NCBI GenBank assembly: GCA_910585705.1
Contig: CAJUER010000002.1
Span: 62,001-126,000 of the forward strand
Direction of reading: 5' to 3'
From: an uncultured Christensenella sp.
GTDB taxonomy: Bacteria > Bacillota > Clostridia > Christensenellales > Borkfalkiaceae
Length of the DNA stretch: 64,000 bases
This document shows positions 42,830 to 50,690 of the stretch, piece after piece; position 1 is the first letter of the stretch, and each line of letters starts with the position of its first letter. The notes beneath the pieces were generated by a model that saw only the letters and a list, made by a program, of their open reading frames with translations, ran no database searches and was not told the DNA's origin. The position numbers and the translations under genes are program-made.

Positions 42830-43201
42830 TCAACCGCCCTCGTAAAACGCGTTTTCTATGTGGTTTATCTCGCCGCGAAAAATTTCGATTACGTCGAAGC
42901 GCACGGTACAGTCGGGTTCTCGGTTTGCGAAATAATACTTTGCCCCCTGAATATACCTGCGCTTTTTATAATAGTTGACAGCTTCGGAAGGAAGCCCGTA
43001 CTCGTCGGAAAGCCTGGTCTTTACCTCAATAAAGGCAATTACCCCGCCCTTCCGCGCGATTATATCCACTTCGCCGAAGGGGTTTTTGTAGTTGTGTTCT
43101 ACAATTTTATAGCCCTGCTTTTTTAAATATGCGCGGGCTTTCGCCTCGCCCTCGCGCCCCAGCTTTTTTTTAGCTTTGTCGCGGCTTTCGTTTACTGCCA
43201 T
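42830..43201 (-). CDS. yraN: YraN/UPF0102 family endonuclease-like protein
   Basis: 123 aa. Restriction-endonuclease-like fold: GREGEAKARAYLKKQGYKI, FGEVDIIARKGGVIAFIEVK with the D-x(n)-E-x-K triad. Overlaps the rnhB end by ten bases; rnhB-yraN is a conserved pair. Role in DNA repair is inferred from the fold. Confidence 0.92.
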   Translation of the reverse strand: MAVNESRDKAKKKLGREGEAKARAYLKKQGYKIVEHNYKNPFGEVDIIARKGGVIAFIEVKTRLSDEYGLPSEAVNYYKKRRYIQGAKYYFANREPDCTVRFDVIEIFRGEINHIENAFYEGG

Positions 43202-43788
43202 TTTTTCGTAAAGCTCCTGCGGTGCACGGGCGTGAGTCCGTATTTTTCTATCGCCGAAATATGCACCGCCGTGCCGTAGCCCTTGTTGCTTTTAAAACCG
43301 TATTCGGTATAAGTTTCCGCATAACCGTCCATAAGGTTATCCCTGTAAACCTTTGCGACAATCGAAGCCGCGCCTATGGAATAGCTGAGCGCGTCGCCCT
43401 TGATTATGCTTTTCTGCGGAAGCGAAACGTCAAGCTTCATATTCCCGTCCGTAAGCACAAAATCGGGTTTGACCGCAAGACTTTCTACGGCGTTTTTCAT
43501 ACACAGCTTGGTTGCTTCGAGTATATTTATTTCGTCGATTTTTTCGGGTTCGATAAGCGATATGTGCAGGCTTACGGCTTTTTCGGCAATAAGCCTTGCA
43601 AGATTTTCACGTTTTTTTGCGGAAAGTTTTTTGCTGTCGTCAACGCCTTCGATAATATCGTCAAGCGGCATAATCACCGCCGCGCAAACGACGGGACCGG
43701 CAAGCGGACCCCTGCCCACCTCGTCCACGCCGCAGATATATTTGTAACCTTCCGAAAGAAGCTGTCTTTCGTAAGCGAGTTTGTCCAT
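43192..43788 (-). CDS. rnhB: Ribonuclease HII
   Basis: 198 aa. Catalytic motif YICGVDEVGRGPLAGPVV (the Asp-Glu pair), DDSKKLSAKKRE, YSIGAASIVAKVYRD and a C-terminal H region. Removes misincorporated ribonucleotides. The ATG at 43788 is preferred to an upstream TTG that overlaps the rbgA end. Confidence 0.95.
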   Translation of the reverse strand: MDKLAYERQLLSEGYKYICGVDEVGRGPLAGPVVCAAVIMPLDDIIEGVDDSKKLSAKKRENLARLIAEKAVSLHISLIEPEKIDEINILEATKLCMKNAVESLAVKPDFVLTDGNMKLDVSLPQKSIIKGDALSYSIGAASIVAKVYRDNLMDGYAETYTEYGFKSNKGYGTAVHISAIEKYGLTPVHRRSFTKKWQ

Positions 43789-43789
43789 A

Positions 43790-44644
43790 TTAAAATTCAA
43801 GCCCCCTCACGTCGTCCGCAGTATCGAGAGTGATTGCGCCGAGCCGCCCTTTTCTGAAATCGTCCAAAACGGCGCGTTCCGCGCGTTCGTAATCATACTC
43901 GCCTCCGCGCAGTACAAGCCCTCTTCTCGCGGCAACTGCTTCGAGCATTTCCAAAGGAGTTCCGCCCGTGATACCGTAACGCTCTTCGAGGCGCGCGGGA
44001 TATTTTTTATACAGCTCATCCAAGAGCGCTAGCGCAACGTCGTCGAGGTCGAGAATATCGTCGTTTATGCTTCCGACGTACGCAAGGTGAAGGGCAAGGC
44101 TTTGATTTTCGAATGACGGCGGCATAGTGCCGGGCGTATCCAGAAGTTCGAAGTTTTCAAGCCTTATCCACTGCTTTCCGCGAGTGACCCCCGCCTTATC
44201 GCCCGTTACCGTGCGCTTTGCGCCCGCAAGCAGATTTATCACCGTAGACTTGCCCGTATTCGGCACTCCGACGACCATAAACCTGAAAACCTTGTTATAG
44301 CCTTTAAGCGCGTTTTTCGCACGCTTTTCTTCGACGAGCTTATCCAAAGCCTTCAAAATTATTTTGCGCGACGAAGCGTTGGCGGCGTTTATCCTTACGG
44401 CGTTACCCCTGCCTCCGCTTATAATATTCGAAAGCCCGTCCGCCTTGCCGTCCGCAAGGTCGCTTTTATTCAGAACGTACAAGACGGGCTTGCCGCCTGA
44501 AATTTTCAAAAGTTTTTCGTTGAACGACGCGGCGGGGCAACGCGCGTCAAGCACATAAATAAGCCCGTCGCATGCGGGAATATTTTCCTGCATCATACGC
44601 ATTGCCTTAGTCATATGGCCGGGAAACCACTGTATGCGCTTCAC
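43790..44644 (-). CDS. rbgA: Ribosome biogenesis GTPase RbgA (YlqF)
   Basis: 284 aa circularly permuted GTPase: G4 LNKSDL precedes G1 GVPNTGKST and G3 DTPGTMPP. The opening IQWFPGHMTKAM is diagnostic. Essential for late 50S assembly in Bacillus. The GTG start at 44644 has AAAGGAGGG upstream and overlaps the trmD stop as GTGA, so translation is coupled to trmD. Confidence 0.95.
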   Translation of the reverse strand: MKRIQWFPGHMTKAMRMMQENIPACDGLIYVLDARCPAASFNEKLLKISGGKPVLYVLNKSDLADGKADGLSNIISGGRGNAVRINAANASSRKIILKALDKLVEEKRAKNALKGYNKVFRFMVVGVPNTGKSTVINLLAGAKRTVTGDKAGVTRGKQWIRLENFELLDTPGTMPPSFENQSLALHLAYVGSINDDILDLDDVALALLDELYKKYPARLEERYGITGGTPLEMLEAVAARRGLVLRGGEYDYERAERAVLDDFRKGRLGAITLDTADDVRGLEF

Positions 44645-45315
44645 TTGTTCCCTCCTTTCAGATCGGGGCGGCGCTGTGCGGTAAGCTTCGCGCTCTGCTC
44701 CCTTCTCCATTTATCAATGTCCGCGTGATTGCCCGATAAAAGCACTTCGGGCACGGCAACCCCCTCGTATACCGAAGGGCGGGTGTACTGCGGATATTCC
44801 AAACCGTTCTCGCCGAACGTTTCTTCCGCGAGCGAGCCGCCCGAAATCACTCCGTCGACGTAACGCGCAACGCAGTCGCACACGACCATTGCGGGAAGCT
44901 CGCCGCCGGTCAAAACATAGTCGCCTATGGATATTTCCTCGTCGATATATAAATCGATAACGCGCTGGTCAACACCCTCGTAATGTCCGCACAGCAAAAG
45001 AAGGTGTTCGGACTGCAATAACCCGAACGCCTTGTCCTGCGTGAACGTTTTTCCTTTGGGGGATAGATATATGCGGTGCGCCCTGTGCTCGGGGTCGGCC
45101 GCCTTGATTGCCGCGCCTATGGGCTGGGGCATCATCACCATTCCCGCGCCGCCGCCGAAGGGATAGTCGTCGCACTTCGCGTGCTTGTTTTCGGCATAGT
45201 CGCGTATGTTCACTATTTCGATATTCAGTTTTCCCGCATTCACCGCCCTGCCGATTACGCTGCCGAAAAGCGGCGTAAACATTTCGGGGAACAGGGTCAA
45301 TATGGTAATCTTCAA
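44641..45315 (-). CDS. trmD: tRNA (guanine-37-N1)-methyltransferase
   Basis: 224 aa SPOUT enzyme. ILTLFPEMFTPLF opening, GGAGMVMMPQP, LCGHYEGVDQR and SIGDYVLTGGELPAM are the AdoMet-knot motifs. Prevents +1 frameshifting. Overlaps rimM by four bases. Confidence 0.97.
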   Translation of the reverse strand: MKITILTLFPEMFTPLFGSVIGRAVNAGKLNIEIVNIRDYAENKHAKCDDYPFGGGAGMVMMPQPIGAAIKAADPEHRAHRIYLSPKGKTFTQDKAFGLLQSEHLLLLCGHYEGVDQRVIDLYIDEEISIGDYVLTGGELPAMVVCDCVARYVDGVISGGSLAEETFGENGLEYPQYTRPSVYEGVAVPEVLLSGNHADIDKWRREQSAKLTAQRRPDLKGGNK

Positions 45316-45812
45316 AGCGAAACTTCCTTGAAACGTTTGCCGTTCACGGTTATCTTTTTTGCCGCTACGTCGATATCGGTTATAACTCCGTCGGCGGCGG
45401 CGAACACGATGTTTTTCACTCCGTCGGACAGAGTGTATACGTCGGTTCTGGCAGGCGTCACTTCCGTGACCACGCCGATTTTTTCGCCGCGCTCGGTTAC
45501 CGTCTCACAGCCGAGAAGGTCGGCTATATAGTAACGCCCTTCGGGAAGCGCGGGCGCGTCCGCCCTGTCTATGTCGACGTCCTTACCGCGCAAAAGTTCT
45601 GCCGCGTCCCTGTCGGCAACGCCCTTTAACATGAGGTAAGCAAACTCACCCTGAGCGCGTACGGAAAGGACGGCGTATTCTACGCCGCCTATTTTCAACT
45701 TTGAAATTTCCTTTAAATCTTCCGCACTGTCGAGAAACGCTTTTACTTTGATTTCGCCGCGTATGCCCTGCGGCTTCAAAACGGTCGCAACCGTAAGTGT
45801 TTTATCCGTCAT
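45312..45812 (-). CDS. rimM: 16S rRNA processing protein RimM
   Basis: 166 aa. N-terminal domain VATVLKPQGIRGEIKVKAF and C-terminal PRC-barrel (YYIADLLGCETVTERGEKIG). Assists 30S head maturation by binding S19. Between khpA and trmD as usual. Confidence 0.95.
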   Translation of the reverse strand: MTDKTLTVATVLKPQGIRGEIKVKAFLDSAEDLKEISKLKIGGVEYAVLSVRAQGEFAYLMLKGVADRDAAELLRGKDVDIDRADAPALPEGRYYIADLLGCETVTERGEKIGVVTEVTPARTDVYTLSDGVKNIVFAAADGVITDIDVAAKKITVNGKRFKEVSL

Positions 45813-45819
45813 TTAAGCG

Positions 45820-46065
45820 TTAATTCTTCTCTTTGATTTCTACGAGAATTTTCTTGCCGTCGCGGGGAGCGCTTGCTTTGACAAGCGTTCTTAAAGCTTT
45901 GGCTATTTTGCCCTGCTTGCCGATAACCTTACCCATATCGCTTTCCGCAAGGTATACCGTGTATTCGATTTCGTTTTCGCGCTCGTCTACGGCGTACTGT
46001 ATTTCGCTTTTCTTTTCGGCGAACTGTTCTACGACGTATTTGATGAGTTCCTGAATCTTATCCAT
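45820..46065 (-). CDS. khpA: KH-domain RNA-binding protein KhpA (YlqC)
   Basis: 81 aa. KH motif DMGKVIGKQGKIAKALRTL (the G-x-x-G loop). KhpA pairs with KhpB to bind RNA and influence cell growth and division in Firmicutes. Fifteen bases after rpsP. Confidence 0.9.
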   Translation of the reverse strand: MDKIQELIKYVVEQFAEKKSEIQYAVDERENEIEYTVYLAESDMGKVIGKQGKIAKALRTLVKASAPRDGKKILVEIKEKN

Positions 46066-46079
46066 TTACGCTCTCCCTT

Positions 46080-46376
46080 TTACGACTTCTTTTTCTTGTC
46101 GTTGGTCTTGGGTGCGGAAAGTTTTTTGCTCTGTTCCATTGCACCGACTTTTACGAGATAGCTTTTAACAGTTTCGGTGGGCTGAACGCCTTTCGCAAGC
46201 CAAGCCTTTGCTTTTTCCACGTCGATGTTGATTTCAGCAGGGGTTTTGAGGGGATCTACATAACCGATTTTATCGATGTACTCGCCCGACTGCGCCTTGC
46301 GTGAATCGATAACAACCACGCGGTAGAAAGGTGATTTTTTGTCGCCCATTCTCGTAAGTCTCATTTTAACTGCCAT
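46080..46376 (-). CDS. rpsP: 30S ribosomal protein S16
   Basis: 98 aa, starts MAVKMRLTRMGDKKSPFYRV, and VVIDSRKAQSGEYIDKIGYV is the S16 signature. Basic C-terminal tail. Follows ffh in the conserved SRP-ribosome operon. Confidence 0.97.
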   Translation of the reverse strand: MAVKMRLTRMGDKKSPFYRVVVIDSRKAQSGEYIDKIGYVDPLKTPAEINIDVEKAKAWLAKGVQPTETVKSYLVKVGAMEQSKKLSAPKTNDKKKKS

Positions 46377-46461
46377 TTTTTCTTTTCTCCTTTTGTGCCT
46401 TACGGCTATATAAATTTTTATTTTAAACTTGATTGATTAAATGATATTCCCCGCCCGAGCC

Positions 46462-47772
46462 TTAAAAGGGCAATCTCTTTTTGCCGTTTTTAAGTTGCTT
46501 CATAAGAAGCTTCGTCTGCTCAAACTGCTTTAAAAGCTGGTTTATTTCCTGAACGCTGGTGCCGCTTCCTGCGGCTATCCTCTTCTTGCGCGACGAGTTG
46601 ATTATCGCAGGCTCGGCGCGTTCGCGTTTGGTCATGGAAAGTATTATCGCCTTAGTGCGCTCTATCCTGCCCTCGTCTATATCATCGGCTTTTACCTTGT
46701 TGCCCATATTCGGCATCATTGCAAGCAACGCTTGCGCGCCGCCCATTTTTTTCATACTTTCGAACTGCGTAAGATAATCTTCGAGAGTGAAGGTGTTTTC
46801 AAGCATCTTCTTCTGCATTACCTTAGCCTGCTCTTCCGTGACGGCTTCCTGCGCCTTTTCGATAAGCGTTAAAACGTCGCCCATGCCGAGAATTCTCGAC
46901 GCCATTCTGTCGGGATAGAACGGTTCCAGATCGGTCAGCTTTTCTCCCACACCGATGAATTTTACGGGCTTGCCCGTCACGGCTTTTATCGAAAGGCATG
47001 CGCCGCCGCGCGTGTCGCCGTCGAGCTTGGTCAATATTATGCCCGTTATTTCAAGCCGCTCGTTAAAAGTTTTGGCAACGTTTACCGCAACCTGTCCCAT
47101 CATGGAATCGACGGTGAGAAGAATCTCCGAAACTTCGACAGCCTTGACTATGTTTTCAAGCTCCTGCATAAGCGCTTCATCTATTTCGAGTCTGCCTGCG
47201 GTGTCTATTATCACGGTATCGAAGCCCATAGACTTCGCGTATTCTATCGCCTGCTGTGCCGTCTTGACGGGGTTTTGCGTGCCCTTTTCAAACACTTCCG
47301 CGCCCGCGTTTTTCGCAACTACTTTAAGCTGGTTTATGGCGGCGGGGCGGTATATGTCGCCCGCAACGAGCAACGGCTTTTTACCGCTCTTTTTAAGATT
47401 AACCGCAAGCTTTCCGCACATGGTGGTTTTACCCGCGCCCTGCAATCCGCACATCATAATAACCGTCGGAGGCTTGGGGGCTACGGTAAGCTTTTGGTTT
47501 GCCGAGCCCATTAAAGCAATAAGCTCGTCGTTGACTATTTTAATAACCTGCTGGGCAGGGTTTAGGCTTTTGAGTATTTCCTGCCCGACGGCTTTTTCGG
47601 AAACCTCCTGGCAGAACTGCTTTGCAACCTTTACGTTTACGTCCGCTTCCAAAAGTGCAACGCGAACCTCGCGCATAGCCGTTTTAATTTCAAGTTCGGT
47701 AAGTCTGCCGCGCTTTGTCAGCTTTGAAAATATGTGGTTTAATCTGTCCGAGAGAGAGGAAAACGCTCCCAT
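46462..47772 (-). CDS. ffh: Signal recognition particle protein Ffh (SRP54)
   Basis: 436 aa. N domain, GTPase G domain (GLQGAGKTTMCGKLA, DTAGRLEID, TKLDGDTRGG) and a C-terminal M domain with methionine-rich helices that bind 4.5S RNA and signal sequences. AAGGGGG precedes the ATG. Directly downstream of ylxM. Confidence 0.97.
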   Translation of the reverse strand: MGAFSSLSDRLNHIFSKLTKRGRLTELEIKTAMREVRVALLEADVNVKVAKQFCQEVSEKAVGQEILKSLNPAQQVIKIVNDELIALMGSANQKLTVAPKPPTVIMMCGLQGAGKTTMCGKLAVNLKKSGKKPLLVAGDIYRPAAINQLKVVAKNAGAEVFEKGTQNPVKTAQQAIEYAKSMGFDTVIIDTAGRLEIDEALMQELENIVKAVEVSEILLTVDSMMGQVAVNVAKTFNERLEITGIILTKLDGDTRGGACLSIKAVTGKPVKFIGVGEKLTDLEPFYPDRMASRILGMGDVLTLIEKAQEAVTEEQAKVMQKKMLENTFTLEDYLTQFESMKKMGGAQALLAMMPNMGNKVKADDIDEGRIERTKAIILSMTKRERAEPAIINSSRKKRIAAGSGTSVQEINQLLKQFEQTKLLMKQLKNGKKRLPF

Positions 47773-47787
47773 ATCACACCCCCTTGA

Positions 47788-48165
47788 TTAATTTGACCGG
47801 TCGGACCCGTCGCGTATATATTGGCTGCCGAGTATTTTTTCAAGCTCCCAGACGTCCGACTTTAACTCGGGATGAAGGCGCTTGAAATTTTCCGCCCATG
47901 CAGCAACCTTTGAATAAAACGCATTTTCGCATATGGAAAAGTTTTGAAGTTTTTCGCAGACGCGCAGTTTTTCTTCATAACTTTCGAGCTGTTTTTTACA
48001 GCCTTTGAGACAGTCGGAAACCGCCTGGCGCGAAATACCTTTTTCCGCCGCGATTTCCGAAACCGTAAGATCGAGGTTGAAATACATATCGGTTATTTCG
48101 CTTTGGACGTCGGTTAAAAGTCCGCCGTATACGTCCCACAGCGCTATGAATGAAAATTTATCCAT
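47788..48165 (-). CDS. ylxM: YlxM family DNA-binding protein
   Basis: 125 aa. Sigma-70 region-4-like helix-turn-helix (LTVSEIAAEKGISRQAVSDCLK) after the ALWDVYGGLLTDVQSEITDMY opening. YlxM stands before ffh in most Firmicutes and modulates SRP. There is no ribosome binding site and the -10 box ends eight bases before the ATG, so the mRNA is probably leaderless. Confidence 0.92.
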   Translation of the reverse strand: MDKFSFIALWDVYGGLLTDVQSEITDMYFNLDLTVSEIAAEKGISRQAVSDCLKGCKKQLESYEEKLRVCEKLQNFSICENAFYSKVAAWAENFKRLHPELKSDVWELEKILGSQYIRDGSDRSN

Positions 48166-48173
48166 ACCCCGAC

Positions 48174-48202
48174 ATATTAACCCATTTGTATGGTTTTGTC
48201 AA
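48174..48202 (-). promoter_or_regulatory. Promoter of the ylxM-ffh-rpsP-khpA-rimM-trmD-rbgA operon
   Basis: Minus strand TTGACA, 17-nt spacer, TAATAT. A second TTGACA lies just upstream inside the palindrome CAAGTAAAATTACTTG. Confidence 0.75.
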
Positions 48203-48302
48203 GTAATTTTACTTGTCAAAACTGCTTTTTCGTCTTGCTTATTAACATTATTATTTATTTTTTAACATAATAGTAGATAGTACCGCCTAAAATCGTTTTA
48301 AT

Positions 48303-48331
48303 TTGACAGCGTTTTTAAGAAGTGCTAAAAT
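48303..48331 (+). promoter_or_regulatory. Promoter of the 76-aa ORF
   Basis: TTGACA, 17-nt spacer, TAAAAT. A short hairpin (GATAG..GTCTT/AAGAC..TATC) lies in the leader. Confidence 0.75.
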
Positions 48332-48379
48332 TTGATAGCAGTCTTTCATAAGACTATCATTTAACGGGAACGAAAATAG

Positions 48380-48610
48380 ATGAGCAAGGAAATAAACGGC
48401 GTAAATTACGATACGAACACGGCAACCGTCGATAAAAAATTTACTTACGGATTCCCCGGCGACCCTTACGGTTACGAGGAAACGCTTTACATAACGGGCG
48501 AAGGGAAATATTTTATCTACACCTACGGCGGAGCTTGCTCGAAGTACCCCGTTGAAAATATTACGCCCATAGAACGCGAGGACGTTAAAAGCTGGATACT
48601 TTTACACTGA
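48380..48610 (+). CDS. Small protein of unknown function (76 aa)
   Basis: Begins MSKEINGVNYDTNTA and contains EETLYITGEGKYFIYTYGGA, then EREDVKSWIL at the end. This resembles short proteins common on mobile elements of Firmicutes (N-G-x-x-Y-DT opening, E-LY-x-T-x-x-G-x-FF-G core, final EEA-x-W), but the likeness is by eye only. It stands alone with its own promoter and terminator between ylxM and the antiporter gene. The ribosome binding site is weak (GGGA). Confidence 0.7.
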   Translation: MSKEINGVNYDTNTATVDKKFTYGFPGDPYGYEETLYITGEGKYFIYTYGGACSKYPVENITPIEREDVKSWILLH

Positions 48611-48628
48611 TATATTCTTTACGATAAA

Positions 48629-48656
48629 ATCCCCGACGGCGTAAGCCGTCGGGGAT
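48629..48656. terminator. Terminator between the 76-aa ORF and the antiporter gene
   Basis: ATCCCCGACGGC/GCCGTCGGGGAT hairpin with T-rich DNA on both sides. Confidence 0.85.
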
Positions 48657-48674
48657 TTATATTTATAAATAATT

Positions 48675-50075
48675 TTATTGGCTGTCGTTTACGGAATTGT
48701 CTTCCGTCCGACCTGCGGGTTCGGCCGTAGCTTCGGCGTTCGGTTCGGCTTGCGGCACGGCAGTTTCCGGTGCACCGCCAATAGGCAAACCCTTATTTTT
48801 TCCGTACAGAAGTTTTAAGAACACAGGCGTGAGTATGGACGAAACCAAAATCAGCAGCACGGTCATAATCATAAATTCGGACGGAAGCGCGTGCTCGCCG
48901 AGCGAGGTATTTGTGACTGCCGCCGTAACAATCAACGCAACCTCACCGCGCGCCATCATTCCTACGCCGCCTATCGCGCTTTCGCGCCAGTTGTATTTGA
49001 ACGCCTTGCAAACCGAGCCGCATCCGATGATTTTACCTATAAGTCCCACAAGCACCGCGCACACCGCAAACAGCAGTATGTTGGGGTTAAGCCCTTTAAA
49101 CGTAATACTTGATATTCCTATGTTCGCAAAGAACACGGGCGCAAACATAGTGTATGTATTTACTTCTACCTTTTGGTCGGTGTAGCGGCTTGCGCGAATG
49201 TCCGTAGAAAGCACCACGCCCGCAAGGAACGCGCCCGTTATGTCCGCGACGCCGAAAATTTCTTCCGCAACCCAGCTGTATAAAAGGCATACCGCTATGG
49301 CGAAGACGGGGATTCTGTGCGTAGTGGGCCAGCGGTTATCCATCCATTTGAACAGCTTGGAAATGCCCCAGCCCGCAAGAATCGCAACTACGAAGAACGC
49401 GACTATCATTATAGCAGTGCCCCACCACTGCGCTTTAAACCACGCAAAACCCGTGAGGTTTTCGCCCGAACCCGACTTCGCTATTCCCGTCACTATGGAC
49501 AGAAGCACGATTCCAATAACGTCGTCTATGATTGCCGCAGAAACTATCGTCGTGCCGAGCTTGGTGTTCACTTTGCCGAGCTCTTTTAAAACCGAAACGG
49601 TTATGGCAACGCTCGTCGCGGTGAGAATTGTGCCTATGAATATACAGCGGTAAATATTCGCCGTGCCCAGACCTATGTTGCCGAAGGGCAGAGATATGAG
49701 CAATCCGAGAACGAGCGGAACCGCAACGCCCGCGCAAGCGATAAGCACGGCGACAAGCCCCGTGCTTTTAAGCTCTTTGAGGTTTGTTTCCAGCCCTGTG
49801 GAAAACATAAGAAACAGAACGCCGATTTTCGAAAATATCGACAGCGCGTTTTCCTTAGGCATAACGAGAAACGATTTATAGCTTTCGCCCTCGAAGCCGA
49901 TAAGCGAAACGCCCGCAAGCCCGAAAATCGCCGGACCTACGAGAAGTCCCGCTATGATATATCCCAAAACCTGCGGCAAGCCCAACTTCCTGAATATCAG
50001 TCCCAGAGCTTTAGTGGTAAACAGTATTATCGCCAGCACCATACAGAAGCCGAGCGCGGAGTTTCCTTCAAACAT
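48675..50075 (-). CDS. CPA2-type monovalent cation:proton antiporter
   Basis: 466 aa with about 12 membrane helices. Helix order and motifs GLPQVLGYIIAGLLVGPAIFG near the start, LFLMFSTGLETNL, AAIIDDVIGIVLLSIVTG (double Asp of ion site) and GMMARGEVALI match Kef/Nha-type antiporters. The C-terminal tail is short and rich in Ala, Pro and Glu, with no TrkA-N domain. A role in pH or K+/Na+ balance is inferred; ion unknown. Confidence 0.9.
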   Translation of the reverse strand: MFEGNSALGFCMVLAIILFTTKALGLIFRKLGLPQVLGYIIAGLLVGPAIFGLAGVSLIGFEGESYKSFLVMPKENALSIFSKIGVLFLMFSTGLETNLKELKSTGLVAVLIACAGVAVPLVLGLLISLPFGNIGLGTANIYRCIFIGTILTATSVAITVSVLKELGKVNTKLGTTIVSAAIIDDVIGIVLLSIVTGIAKSGSGENLTGFAWFKAQWWGTAIMIVAFFVVAILAGWGISKLFKWMDNRWPTTHRIPVFAIAVCLLYSWVAEEIFGVADITGAFLAGVVLSTDIRASRYTDQKVEVNTYTMFAPVFFANIGISSITFKGLNPNILLFAVCAVLVGLIGKIIGCGSVCKAFKYNWRESAIGGVGMMARGEVALIVTAAVTNTSLGEHALPSEFMIMTVLLILVSSILTPVFLKLLYGKNKGLPIGGAPETAVPQAEPNAEATAEPAGRTEDNSVNDSQ

Positions 50076-50110
50076 TTCATCACCTTGTTAAAATTTTTTA
50101 TCTCTAATGT

Positions 50111-50139
50111 ATTATAGTCTTAAAATAAAAAAAAGTTAA
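50111..50139 (-). promoter_or_regulatory. Promoter of the antiporter gene
   Basis: Minus strand TTAACT, 17-nt spacer, TATAAT; AAGGTG lies before the ATG. Confidence 0.65.
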
Positions 50140-50225
50140 GCCTTTTTTGCCGTTATCTTTTTTTCGGCAATATTGATTGACTTAAACAAAATAAGATAAA
50201 AAACCAAAAATTTTTTAAAAAGGTA

Positions 50226-50253
50226 TTGACAACCCATATTTTCGTGCTATAAT
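50226..50253 (+). promoter_or_regulatory. Promoter of the orphan structured RNA
   Basis: TTGACA, 16-nt spacer, TATAAT. Perfect hexamers, pointing to a highly expressed transcript. Confidence 0.85.
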
Positions 50254-50438
50254 AAAGGTACAAAAAGAAAATAACTTACAAAAAGTGTTAGGTACCGACA
50301 CAAATACGAGGTAAGCTATATGAAAGGAACGTAGCCGCGAAAGCGGGACACGGTTAATTTTTCCGAAGCAGTTTGATATATCGGCCGCTTCTGTATGATA
50401 GGGGAAAAACAAAATTAAATTGTTCGGGAGGTAAACGT

Positions 50439-50480
50439 ATGATTTACTTTGCAAGAACGATTAACAAAAAAGGTAGGTAA
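50439..50480 (+). CDS. 13-codon ORF inside the structured RNA
   Basis: MIYFARTINKKGR, preceded by GGGAGG with a seven-base spacing, as good as any site in the window. A second tiny ORF (MYNFTEET) starts at about 50488. They may be real peptides (dual-function RNA) or the GGAGG may be a pairing element of the RNA fold (GGAG with CTCC at about 50482). Confidence 0.4.
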   Translation: MIYFARTINKKGR

Positions 50481-50644
50481 ACTCCAATGTACAATTTTAC
50501 TGAGGAGACCTGATTCCGAAGACGGTATTAATTGGCGCAGCTGTGCGTTCTAGGCAGGCATAGTTGCATGGACTGCAACAGTCCGACGGCTTTTAAAAGC
50601 ACCGTTTGGAGGCGGTCTCGACCGACAATTAAATAAAAATTCAA

Positions 50645-50675
50645 CCCTGCGACGACGTACCGCCGCAGGGTTTGT
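50645..50675 (+). terminator. Terminator of the structured RNA
   Basis: CCCTGCG/CGCAGGG hairpin followed by TTTGTAAATTTT. On the other side it also follows the YfbR-like gene end. Confidence 0.75.
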
Positions 50676-50690
50676 AAATTTTATAGAAGA

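Larger units (their letters stand above)
50260..50675 (+). ncRNA. Structured RNA of unassigned family, about 420 nt
   Basis: No long ORF on either strand between the promoter and a terminator, yet the sequence is GC-rich and dense with small helices: CCGC-GAAA-GCGG (near 50335), GTTGCA/TGCAAC, ACGG-CTTTTAAAAG-ACCGT, CGGT-CTCG-ACCG, and long-range GAAGC/GCTTC pairing. I checked it by eye against tmRNA, RNase P RNA, SRP RNA, 6S RNA, T-box, c-di-AMP, cobalamin and TPP classes and found no fit. The raiA-type and OLE-type large RNAs of Firmicutes remain to be compared. Independent transcript, since the next gene is on the other strand. Confidence 0.6.

Noticed and set aside
50400..50500. tmRNA tag-like or T-box-like reading of the structured RNA
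   Set aside because: No tRNA-like ends, no ALAA-type tag and no T-box GGTGG motif. The ACCGC in the terminator is part of the hairpin only.
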